DNA from: Chloroflexota bacterium
GTDB lineage: Bacteria > Chloroflexota > Limnocylindria > QHBO01
DNA length: 6,234 bases
Assembly (NCBI GenBank): GCA_020848055.1
Contig: JADLBB010000216.1
Location: 1 to 6,234 of the forward strand
Direction: 5' to 3'
This document shows, piece by piece, positions 1 to 4,506 of the stretch. A program made the position numbers and the translations under genes. Below the pieces are notes generated by a model that did no database searches, was not told where the DNA came from, and saw only the letters and a program-made list of their open reading frames with translations. Within the stretch, counting starts at the first letter, position 1. The number at the start of each line of letters is the position of its first letter.

Positions 1-36
1 CGCCTGGCCGATGCCGGCGCGCGAGGTGGCGGCTGA
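1..36 (+). CDS. 3' end of an unidentified gene (partial)
   Basis: Frame 1 is open from the window edge and ends RLADAGARGGG followed by TGA at 34-36. The TGA overlaps the ATG of the next small frame by one base (TGATG), the usual arrangement for translationally coupled genes. Only eleven residues are visible, so no function can be given. Frames 2 and 3 are also open here, so the frame choice rests only on the overlap. Confidence 0.25.
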   Translation, partial: RLADAGARGGG

Positions 37-445
37 TGGGACCGGAGCGGCGCCCGCGGTTCGAGCCGGTCGAGCCGCAGCCGGTCGAGCCGGGTCCGAC
101 CGACCCGGAGTCGGTGGCGAACCAGCCCTGGGCGCGCGACGACGACGAGTTGCTCCTGCTCGACGGGTTGGAGGACATCGATGAGGCACCCGACAACGAG
201 CGCGACGACGAGGTTATGTAGGGGCGCCTATCCACTCTTCTTATCGCTTCCTCAGGCCGGCTCGCCTGGCGGCTCGCGATGGTCGATCGAAGCTGGGACA
301 GTGACGGCTGGTTTCTTGCCATAGTCGCGGCAGGAGTGAGCCATCGTAGCGCGGCGGCCAGATCATTGAGGATGGCGCCGACGTCGTTCGGGCCGAGGAA
401 GCCGATGATTTCACCGGGATTGACGGTCAGATTCGGGTCGGACAT
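1..445 (-). CDS. Open frame with an ABC-ATPase-like N-terminus, possibly a remnant
   Basis: Read on the minus strand, the frame from ATG at 443-445 stays open to the window edge. Residues 6-20 read LTVNPGEIIGFLGPN, which closely resembles the stretch just before the Walker A loop of ABC transporter ATPases. The expected GxGKTT does not follow. Instead the frame continues DVGAILNDLAAALRWL, a plausible amphipathic helix. Past about position 221 the translation becomes serine and arginine runs, which is what the antisense of the acidic gene on the plus strand would give, so the true end may be near there. It begins 21 bases after the isomerase stop on the same strand and could be its operon partner. 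No clear Shine-Dalgarno site is seen. It may be a pseudogene fragment, a short unknown protein or chance. Confidence 0.25.
   Translation of the reverse strand, partial: MSDPNLTVNPGEIIGFLGPNDVGAILNDLAAALRWLTPAATMARNQPSLSQLRSTIASRQASRPEEAIRRVDRRPYITSSSRSLSGASSMSSNPSSRSNSSSSRAQGWFATDSGSVGPGSTGCGSTGSNRGRRSGPISRHLARRHRPG
36..221 (+). CDS. Small acidic hypothetical protein
   Basis: This is a 61-residue protein that I do not recognise. The first third is proline and glutamate rich, with the motif VEP repeated (EPVEPQPVEPG, about residues 10-20). The second half is strongly acidic and hydrophilic, with DDDELLLLDG near residues 36-45 and DDEVM at the end. There is no membrane segment, signal peptide or cysteine. 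The start is supported by GAGGTGG about 6 bases before the ATG and by the TGATG overlap with the preceding stop, which suggests coupled translation. It could be a small partner protein of the upstream gene. The opposite strand is also open over the whole stretch, so coding status is moderately sure only. Confidence 0.5.
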   Translation: MGPERRPRFEPVEPQPVEPGPTDPESVANQPWARDDDELLLLDGLEDIDEAPDNERDDEVM

Positions 446-466
446 GGTGCTTTGTCCCGGCTCGGC

Positions 467-1324
467 CTACTCCGAGGCAGCGGCGATGGTGGTGCTCAGC
501 CAGGCAATGCTGCGCGCCACCATCGCCGCCGGCTCAGCCACGGTCTGGTAGGTCAGGTCCTCGTCGAGCGCCGCCCAGGCTTCGCGCCCGGTCAGCAGCC
601 GCTCCAGTTCCACCGCCAGCCATCCTCGGTAGCTGGCCGCCTGCAATGCCCGCACCACGCTAGCATAGTCGAGCGTGCCGTCGCCCACCGGCACGACCTG
701 GCCATCGCGAATGTCCTTGGCGTGGAGGTGGCCGACGCGGTGGCCCCAGCGGGGGAAGAATTCCGTGAACGCCACGCCGCCCTTCGCCAGCCAGGCCACA
801 TCAAGCGTCAGGCTCACCAGCGCTGGGTCCGTCTCGGCGCACACCCGAGCCAGTTCGCCGCTGGCGACTGACACGGAGTAGTTGTGGTAGTGCAGCCGAA
901 TGCCGGCCTCCAGAGCGGTCCTTCCCAGTGCGTCCAGCGCCGTGACGGCCGCTGTCACCTGCGCCGCCGTTGGCGGGACCGGCCGGTTGCGGAGCGTGGC
1001 GACGGTCAGGCGCCGGCCGCCCAGCGTGGCTACCAGCGCCGCGCCCTGGCGCACGATCGCGTGATTGGCCGACTGCCGCGCAGGGTCGTACAGGTCCAGC
1101 CGCAGCACGCCGCCGATGAACGCCAGCCCGTGTCGCGCCAGCAGCCACCGCACCATCGCTGCCTCGACTCCGTCCAACAGATGCAGGCCAATCTCGACGC
1201 CGGCCGCGCCCGCGCCGGCTGCCTCGCCCAGGACGCCGTTCAGGTCCGCCCGCACCCGCGCCGCACCCCAGGTCACTGTCTGAGCGCCGATCCGGATGTG
1301 CTCCCCAGCAAGCCGTGCTGCCAT
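467..1324 (-). CDS. Sugar phosphate isomerase/epimerase (xylose isomerase-like TIM barrel)
   Basis: This 285-residue protein has the layout of the AP endonuclease 2/xylose isomerase-like TIM-barrel superfamily, which includes IolE and IolI. These cytoplasmic, metal-dependent enzymes isomerise, epimerise or dehydrate sugars and inositol derivatives. Visible signs are an opening strand IRIGAQTVTWG (11-20), VEIGL (43-47), HYHNY (145-149), TLDVAWLAKGG (173-183, D175 as likely metal ligand), GHLHAKD (198-204), GDGTLDY (214-220) and GWLAVELE (234-241, E239 as likely ligand). Length is normal for the family. The start is supported by GGGAGGG (plus-strand 1336-1342), 11 bases before the ATG. It is transcribed divergently from the LarA-like gene, which may mean a shared hydroxy acid or sugar acid pathway. 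HYHNY and GDGTLDY recall inosose dehydratases (IolE), but substrate cannot be assigned. Confidence 0.88.
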   Translation of the reverse strand: MAARLAGEHIRIGAQTVTWGAARVRADLNGVLGEAAGAGAAGVEIGLHLLDGVEAAMVRWLLARHGLAFIGGVLRLDLYDPARQSANHAIVRQGAALVATLGGRRLTVATLRNRPVPPTAAQVTAAVTALDALGRTALEAGIRLHYHNYSVSVASGELARVCAETDPALVSLTLDVAWLAKGGVAFTEFFPRWGHRVGHLHAKDIRDGQVVPVGDGTLDYASVVRALQAASYRGWLAVELERLLTGREAWAALDEDLTYQTVAEPAAMVARSIAWLSTTIAAASE

Positions 1325-1400
1325 CCTGTCGTTTGCCCTCCCGACGCGCTGCGTAGTCTAGCAGGAGCGGCGCGACGTGGTGCTCCAGGCGGCAACCGGC

Positions 1401-1406
1401 TATGAT
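1401..1406 (+). promoter_or_regulatory. Putative -10 element for the LarA-like gene
   Basis: TATGAT matches the sigma-70 -10 consensus at five of six positions and lies 49 bases before the LarA-like ATG. No good -35 hexamer is seen 16-18 bases upstream, so the promoter would be weak or activator dependent. Between it and the start codon is a 9-base palindrome CGTGACACG (1420-1428), which overlaps a CACGTG, a possible operator. The minus-strand TAGACT (plus-strand AGTCTA, 1355-1360) is a weaker -10 candidate for the isomerase, so the 131 bp region may hold two divergent promoters. Confidence 0.4.
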
Positions 1407-1442
1407 GGACGCGGACTCCCGTGACACGTGGTAATCGCTGCG

Positions 1443-1448
1443 AGGAGA
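1443..1448 (+). promoter_or_regulatory. Shine-Dalgarno site of the LarA-like gene
   Basis: AGGAGA lies 7 bases before ATG 1456. This spacing fixes the start at 1456 over a longer overlapping frame beginning at 1428, which has no such site. Confidence 0.7.
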
Positions 1449-1455
1449 GATACCG

Positions 1456-2775
1456 ATGACGGTCGTCGATGTCAGCCAGCAGACGTATCCGGTCACCTGG
1501 AATGGCCAGCCGCGGACGCTGGCAGTGCCACGCGACCGCCTGGCCGCCGAGATCGCCATGCACGACTTCCCGGCGCTGCCCGACCCCGCCGCCGCGATCA
1601 TCGCCGCGCTGGAGAACCCCATCGGCGCGGCGCCGCTCTCGGAGCAGCTCCGGCCGGGCATGACGGTGGCGCTGCTGACCGGCGACCGCATCACCGATGT
1701 CATGCTCGGCGCGCGCGACGGTGTCGGCCTGCGCCTGCTCGACCACCTCAACCGGCTCGGCATCCGCGACGAGGACGTGACGCTCGTCCACGCCGGCGGC
1801 TCGCACTACAACCCCGACTGGCAAGCGCGCTTCGGCGAGGTGCTCTCCGGTCGCGTGCGCACCATGCGCCACGACGCCTGGGATACCGCCAACCTGCGGT
1901 ACCTTGGCGTCACCCGCCGCGGCACGCCGGTGTGGGTCAACCGCGTCGTCATGGAGGCCGACTTCATCCTCGGCGTCGGCGAGATCTGCCCGAACGCGCA
2001 CGGCGGCTGGACCGGTGGCGGCAAGATGATCGTACCCGGTGTCGCCGGCATGGACACGATCGAGCAGAACCACGCCTTCCTGCTGGCGCCGCTCAACGTG
2101 CTCGGCCTGGCCGACGGCAACCCGCTGCGCCTGGACATGGAAGAGGGTGCGCGCATGGCTGGCCTGCACATGAAGGTCGATGTGCTGGTCAACAGCCAGG
2201 CCCAGGTCGTCGACGTCTACGCCGGCGACTTCTACCGCGAGCACCGGACGGCGCTGCCAATGGCGCGGCGCATCTGGATGACGCGCATGGACCCGGTCGA
2301 CGTCGTCGTCGTCTCCCCCGGCGAGCGCTCCGACCGCTACTTGTCCGGCTCGATGTTCATCCGGCTGGAGTCGGCCGATCTGGCGCTGAAGGACGACGGC
2401 ATCATCATCCACGCGCTGTCGGCGGCCGGCGGCTGGGCGCCGCCCGAGGCGGTCGAGCGCCAGCAGGCCGAGCCGGCCAGCACGATGCAGCAGAGCATGG
2501 AGGAGCTGGCGCACACGATGGTCCGGCGCAAGGGCAACTTGCGCAACGTCTCGATCTGCTACACCGCCAAGCAGGTGCTGACGAAGCGGCGCACGATCCT
2601 CGTCTGCGACGGCATCGGCCCGACGGAGGCGGCCAGCTACGGCTTCGCCGGCTGCACCAGCGACTTCGACGCGGCGCTGGCGCAGGCGCTGGCCGAGCGC
2701 GGCCCCGGCGCGACGGTGGCGACGCTGATCAACCACGGCATCGCCTGGCGCATGCTGCCCTGGCGCGAAGGGTAG
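1456..2775 (+). CDS. LarA-like nickel-pincer racemase/epimerase (DUF2088 family)
   Basis: This 439-residue protein matches the lactate racemase LarA family, whose members use a nickel-pincer nucleotide bound to a lysine to racemise or epimerise 2-hydroxy acids or sugar acids. Seen are LLTGDR (73-78), GGSH with H117 (the position of catalytic His108 in Lactobacillus LarA), GGWTGGGKMIVPG with K190 (cofactor lysine, Lys184 in LarA) and TIEQNH with H206 (His200). Aligned on the lysine, the second catalytic histidine (His174) falls on N180, while a histidine sits two residues on at H182, so the active site may differ from true lactate racemase. Length is close to the family norm. The start is set by AGGAGA 7 bases upstream. 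The larB, larC and larE cofactor genes are not in the window. The last 69 bp recur twice downstream. The substrate is unknown; the divergent sugar isomerase hints at a sugar acid or hydroxy acid. Confidence 0.85.
   Translation: MTVVDVSQQTYPVTWNGQPRTLAVPRDRLAAEIAMHDFPALPDPAAAIIAALENPIGAAPLSEQLRPGMTVALLTGDRITDVMLGARDGVGLRLLDHLNRLGIRDEDVTLVHAGGSHYNPDWQARFGEVLSGRVRTMRHDAWDTANLRYLGVTRRGTPVWVNRVVMEADFILGVGEICPNAHGGWTGGGKMIVPGVAGMDTIEQNHAFLLAPLNVLGLADGNPLRLDMEEGARMAGLHMKVDVLVNSQAQVVDVYAGDFYREHRTALPMARRIWMTRMDPVDVVVVSPGERSDRYLSGSMFIRLESADLALKDDGIIIHALSAAGGWAPPEAVERQQAEPASTMQQSMEELAHTMVRRKGNLRNVSICYTAKQVLTKRRTILVCDGIGPTEAASYGFAGCTSDFDAALAQALAERGPGATVATLINHGIAWRMLPWREG
2707..2775 (+). repeat. LarA-like gene 3' tail, copy 1 (in the intact gene)
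   Basis: The last 23 codons including the stop (GATVATLINHGIAWRMLPWREG and TAG) recur at 3566-3634 and, shortened, at 4403-4459. Copy 1 against copy 2 differs at 3 of 69 bases: GCG/GCC, CGC/CGT and GAA/GAG, all synonymous. Similarity stops abruptly upstream of the GGCGC at its left end, since copies 2 and 3 are not preceded by LarA-like sequence. Confidence 0.9.
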
Positions 2776-2799
2776 GGGTCTGGGGGTCAGGGGTCGGGG
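2775..2799 (+). repeat. G-rich repeat after the LarA stop, possible G-quadruplex (unit 1)
   Basis: Four runs of four or five G (2775-2778, 2782-2786, 2790-2793, 2796-2799) are separated by two or three bases, mostly TC. This is a degenerate GGGGGTC array. It begins at the last base of the LarA-like stop codon and occupies the leader of the antitoxin gene. The pattern fits the usual G-quadruplex rule on the coding strand. It matches the array at 3628-3663. Confidence 0.65.
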
Positions 2800-2843
2800 A
2801 TCACGGATTATGAGCCGACCCCTCCGTCGGCAAGCAGGCTGCG

Positions 2844-3116
2844 ATGGCCCACGATACCAAACCAATCCGTGTCCTGCCGGACAGCGACCTAGCGCGGCTG
2901 CTGGATGCCGCCGCGCGGGCGCCCGTCTTGCTGGAGAAAGAGGGCGTGCTCTATCGGGTAAGCCGGGTCGAGGCCGACAGCGCTATCGCCGCCTACGACC
3001 CCGCGGCCGTGCGCGCCAGCATCCAGGCCGCCGCAGGGCTGCTGACGCCCGCTGACGCCGAGCGGCTCAAGGCCGGCATCTACCAGGCGCGCGAGGAGGG
3101 CACGCGACCTGAGTAG
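2844..3116 (+). CDS. Putative Phd-like antitoxin, unit 1
   Basis: This 90-residue protein directly precedes, and overlaps by 8 bases, a PIN-domain toxin gene, the standard order for a VapBC-type toxin-antitoxin operon. The core LARLLDAAARAPVLLEKEG (about residues 16-34) followed by VLYRVSRVE resembles Phd/YefM-type antitoxins, in which a short helix and a 'pvll.k.G..yrv' strand form the DNA-binding part. The C-terminal half (TPADAERLKAGIYQAREEG) would be the toxin-wrapping region. These assignments are inferred from context and pattern. It would neutralise the toxin by direct binding and probably repress its own operon. The Shine-Dalgarno site is weak (GCAGG, 5 bases before ATG 2844). It is about 79% identical to the unit 2 antitoxin (19 differences in 90), 12 of them between residues 44 and 68. 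Confidence 0.75.
   Translation: MAHDTKPIRVLPDSDLARLLDAAARAPVLLEKEGVLYRVSRVEADSAIAAYDPAAVRASIQAAAGLLTPADAERLKAGIYQAREEGTRPE
3094..3111 (+). promoter_or_regulatory. Shine-Dalgarno and CTG start of toxin 1
   Basis: AGGAGG (3094-3099) lies 9 bases before CTG at 3109-3111, inside the antitoxin gene. The toxin frame has a TGA at 3043-3045 and no ATG, GTG or TTG from there to ATG 3184, which lies beyond the first catalytic aspartate. CTG 3109 is therefore the best placed start. It overlaps the antitoxin end as CTGAGTAG. Confidence 0.65.
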
Positions 3117-3531
3117 CACTCTTCGCTACCTGGTCGACAGCGACTGGCTCATCGATGCGCTGGCCGATATTCCCTCGGCCCGCATGGTCCTCGAAGCCCT
3201 GTCGCTCGAGGGATTGGCAGTCAGCATCGTGGCCGTGGGCGAACTCTATGAAGGCGCAGCCGGCTTCCCCGATCCCGATGCGCAGTTGGCAGCCTACCGG
3301 GCGTTTCTGGCACCCTTTCCCATCCTCGGCCTGACGGACCCAATCGTGGAACGCTTCGCCCGTGAGCGGGCGCGCCTGCGCCGCACCGGCCGGCTCATCC
3401 CTGATCTGGACCTGCTGATCGCCGCGACGGCCTTGCACTACGACCTGGCGCTACTGACACGCAATGTCCGTCACTTCACGCCGGATCGCCTCCCCGACAT
3501 ACGGCTGTACCGGCCGAGTCCGGACCGATAG
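3109..3531 (+). CDS. VapC-like PIN-domain ribonuclease toxin, unit 1
   Basis: Read from CTG 3109 this is a 140-residue PIN-domain protein, the normal size of VapC toxins. These are metal-dependent RNases that cut tRNA, rRNA or mRNA and are held inactive by their antitoxin. The acidic residues are in place: D10 in YLVDSDW, E45 in VGELYEG, D101 in IPDLDLLIAATA, and the TRNVRHF motif (N119) near the end. Starting at ATG 3184 would remove D10 and strand one of the fold, so that start is unlikely. A strong AGGAGG stands 9 bases before the CTG. The gene overlaps the antitoxin stop by 8 bases, so the two are probably translationally coupled. All catalytic residues are intact, so an active toxin is expected. 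It is about 76% identical to toxin 2, without gaps. Confidence 0.85.
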   Translation: MSSTLRYLVDSDWLIDALADIPSARMVLEALSLEGLAVSIVAVGELYEGAAGFPDPDAQLAAYRAFLAPFPILGLTDPIVERFARERARLRRTGRLIPDLDLLIAATALHYDLALLTRNVRHFTPDRLPDIRLYRPSPDR

Positions 3532-3565
3532 CGTTGCGACACACGCCCGTCTTGCGTCAGCTATG

Positions 3566-3634
3566 GGCGCCACGGTGGCGACGCTGATCAACCACGGCAT
3601 CGCCTGGCGTATGCTGCCCTGGCGCGAGGGGTAG
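3566..3634 (+). repeat. Detached copy 2 of the LarA-like gene 3' tail
   Basis: This is a 69 bp copy of the LarA-like gene end, including its TAG at 3632-3634, with no LarA body upstream. The preceding 34 bases after the toxin stop do not resemble LarA. The reading frame and all 22 amino acids are kept. It has no start codon of its own at the left edge and is not expected to make a protein. Confidence 0.88.
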
Positions 3635-3663
3635 GGTCGGGGGTCGGGGGTCGGGGGTCGGGG
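3628..3663 (+). repeat. GGGGGTC tandem repeat, possible G-quadruplex (unit 2)
   Basis: There are six G runs of three to five bases at 3628-3631, 3634-3636, 3639-3643, 3646-3650, 3653-3657 and 3660-3663, each separated by TC or TA. This is a 7-base GGGGGTC tandem array starting at the tail stop codon. It satisfies the usual G-quadruplex pattern and lies in the leader of antitoxin 2. On the minus strand it encodes runs like PDPRPPT, a common source of false gene calls. Confidence 0.75.
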
Positions 3664-3699
3664 ACCAAGGTTGACCGGTTCCTCCACGAGAAGATGGCG

Positions 3700-3972
3700 A
3701 TGGCACACGAAACCGAGCTAATCCGTGTCCTGCCTGACAGCGAGCTGGCGCGGCTGCTGGACGCCGCCGCGCGGGCGCCACTCTTGCTGGAAAAGGAGGG
3801 TGTGCTCTACCGCGTCAGTCGGGTCGAGCCGGACCACCCCGTGGTGGCGTACGACCCCGAGGCGGTACGCGCCGCACTCCGGGCGTCGGTGGGTCTCGTG
3901 ACGCCCGCCGATGCCGAGCGCCTCAAAGCTGCTATCTACCGCGCTCGGGAGGAGGGCACGCGCCCTGAGTAG
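3700..3972 (+). CDS. Putative Phd-like antitoxin, unit 2
   Basis: This 90-residue paralogue of the unit 1 antitoxin has the same core (LARLLDAAARAPLLLEKEG, then VLYRVSRVE) and ends in the same AREEGTRPE. ATG 3700 is chosen over the in-frame ATG at 3694 because it matches the unit 1 start and because GAGAAG (3688-3693) lies 6 bases before it, against none for 3694. The gene overlaps its toxin by 8 bases. Differences from unit 1 cluster at residues 44-68 (for instance EPDHPVVAYDPE against EADSAIAAYDPA), the middle linker before the likely toxin-binding helix. This could set partner specificity. The family assignment is inferred from context and pattern. Confidence 0.75.
   Translation: MAHETELIRVLPDSELARLLDAAARAPLLLEKEGVLYRVSRVEPDHPVVAYDPEAVRAALRASVGLVTPADAERLKAAIYRAREEGTRPE
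3950..3967 (+). promoter_or_regulatory. Shine-Dalgarno and CTG start of toxin 2
   Basis: AGGAGG (3950-3955) lies 9 bases before CTG at 3965-3967, in the same arrangement as unit 1, and overlaps the antitoxin end as CTGAGTAG. An in-frame ATG exists at 3911, but the matching codon in unit 1 is ACG and an in-frame stop follows the equivalent region there, so it is not the conserved start. Confidence 0.6.
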
Positions 3973-4387
3973 TCCGCTGCGCTATCTGGTCGATAGCGAC
4001 TGGCTCATCGATGCGCTAGCCAACGTGCCGTCTGCCCACGATACCCTCGACGCCCTGGCACCCGAGGGGCTGGCGATCAGCAGCATCACCGTGGGTGAAA
4101 TCTACGAGGGCGCTGGTGGCTATCCCAATCCCGATGTGCAACTGGCGGCCTACCGGGTGTTGCTGGCCCCCTTTCCCGTCCTCGGCTTGACCGATCCGAT
4201 CATGGAGCGATTCGCCCGCGAGCGCTGGCGTCTGCGCCGGATTGGCTCGCTCATCCCGGACCTGGATCTCCTCATCGCGGCGACCGCACGTCACCACGAT
4301 CTGGCCCTCCTAACGCGCAACGTCCGCCACTTCACGCCGGACCGATTGCTGGACCTCCGGCTATACCAGCCTGATCTAGCGCGGTAA
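3965..4387 (+). CDS. VapC-like PIN-domain ribonuclease toxin, unit 2
   Basis: This 140-residue paralogue of toxin 1 aligns without gaps (about 76% identical, 33 differences). The PIN residues are kept: D10 (YLVDSDW), E45 (VGEIYEG), D101 (IPDLDLLIAATA) and N119 (TRNVRHF). About 14 of the differences fall at residues 20-46, the helical part between the first two catalytic acids, which in VapC proteins contributes to antitoxin contact and dimer shape. That could reduce cross-binding between the two pairs. The CTG start is taken by analogy with unit 1 and the AGGAGG 9 bases upstream. A call from ATG 3911 would add 18 residues read from antitoxin sequence. An active RNase toxin is expected. Confidence 0.85.
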   Translation: MSSPLRYLVDSDWLIDALANVPSAHDTLDALAPEGLAISSITVGEIYEGAGGYPNPDVQLAAYRVLLAPFPVLGLTDPIMERFARERWRLRRIGSLIPDLDLLIAATARHHDLALLTRNVRHFTPDRLLDLRLYQPDLAR

Positions 4388-4402
4388 CGGCTGTCGCAGT
4401 GG

Positions 4403-4459
4403 GGCGCAACGGTGGCGACGCTGATCAATCACGGCATCGCCTGGCGGATGCTGCCCTGG
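4403..4459 (+). repeat. Detached copy 3 of the LarA-like gene 3' tail (57 bp, no stop)
   Basis: Nineteen codons of the LarA tail recur, from GATVAT to MLPW. Three bases differ from copy 1 (GCG/GCA, AAC/AAT, CGC/CGG), all synonymous. Similarity stops at the TGG codon at 4457-4459. The last three codons and the stop are replaced by a short tandem repeat, so this copy is truncated. It marks the right end of the array. Confidence 0.85.
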
Positions 4460-4485
4460 TCCACGCCGTCCACGGCGTCCACTCG
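4460..4485 (+). repeat. Short 9-base tandem repeat at the array edge
   Basis: Nearly three copies of a 9-base unit (TCCACGCCG, TCCACGGCG, TCCACTCG) lie exactly where the third LarA tail breaks off. It may be a slippage product or a recombination scar. Confidence 0.5.
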
Positions 4486-4506
4486 TCATCCCGGTGGTGG
4501 GCTGGC

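Larger units (their letters stand above)
2707..3565 (+). repeat. Tandem unit 1: LarA tail, G-rich repeat, antitoxin, PIN toxin
   Basis: This is the first of two head-to-tail units. It runs from the LarA tail through the G-rich spacer (2776-2843, 68 bp), antitoxin and toxin to a 34 bp spacer before the next tail. The coding parts align with unit 2 at a constant offset of 856 bases without any indel. The spacers differ in length (68 against 65 bp, and 34 against 15 bp). Confidence 0.85.
3566..4402 (+). repeat. Tandem unit 2: LarA tail, G-rich repeat, antitoxin, PIN toxin
   Basis: This second head-to-tail unit has the same order as unit 1. It ends 15 bp after the toxin stop, where the third LarA tail begins. 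The two toxin-antitoxin pairs differ by about a fifth of their residues while the tails are about 95% identical. The duplication is therefore not a recent simple copy of the whole block. Confidence 0.85.

Noticed and set aside
219..230. Short hairpin TAGG/CCTA after the acidic gene, as a terminator
   Set aside because: The stem is only four pairs and no clear run of T follows.
461..476. Hairpin CTCGG/CCGAG at the isomerase stop codon
   Set aside because: A five-pair stem without a T run is expected by chance in GC-rich sequence.
801..1763. Minus-strand frame of 320 residues spanning the divergent promoter region
   Set aside because: It covers parts of two real genes in the wrong frame and crosses their start regions. 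It has no family signature.
1428..2813. Plus-strand frame of 461 residues overlapping the LarA-like gene
   Set aside because: Arginine- and alanine-rich translation with no recognisable motif. It is a shifted frame of a GC-rich gene.
1273..2865. Long minus-strand frame (530 residues) opposite the LarA-like gene
   Set aside because: It is low-complexity, rich in R, A, V, D and H, with no family motif. It is the antisense shadow of a gene with clear LarA motifs.
3184..3531. Toxin 1 starting at ATG 3184
   Set aside because: It would lose the first strand and catalytic D10 of the PIN domain, and no Shine-Dalgarno site is placed for it.
3451..3781. Minus-strand peptides with PDPRPPT repeats
   Set aside because: They are translations of the GGGGGTC array, a known pattern for false gene calls in GC-rich genomes.
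3911..4387. Toxin 2 starting at ATG 3911
   Set aside because: The added 18 residues come from antitoxin sequence in another frame. The paralogue lacks this ATG, and its frame has a stop just upstream of the matching stretch.
2707..4459. CRISPR array or integron
   Set aside because: The repeats are copies of a coding tail with about 0.8 kb between them. There are no short regular spacers, attC-like hairpins or integrase.
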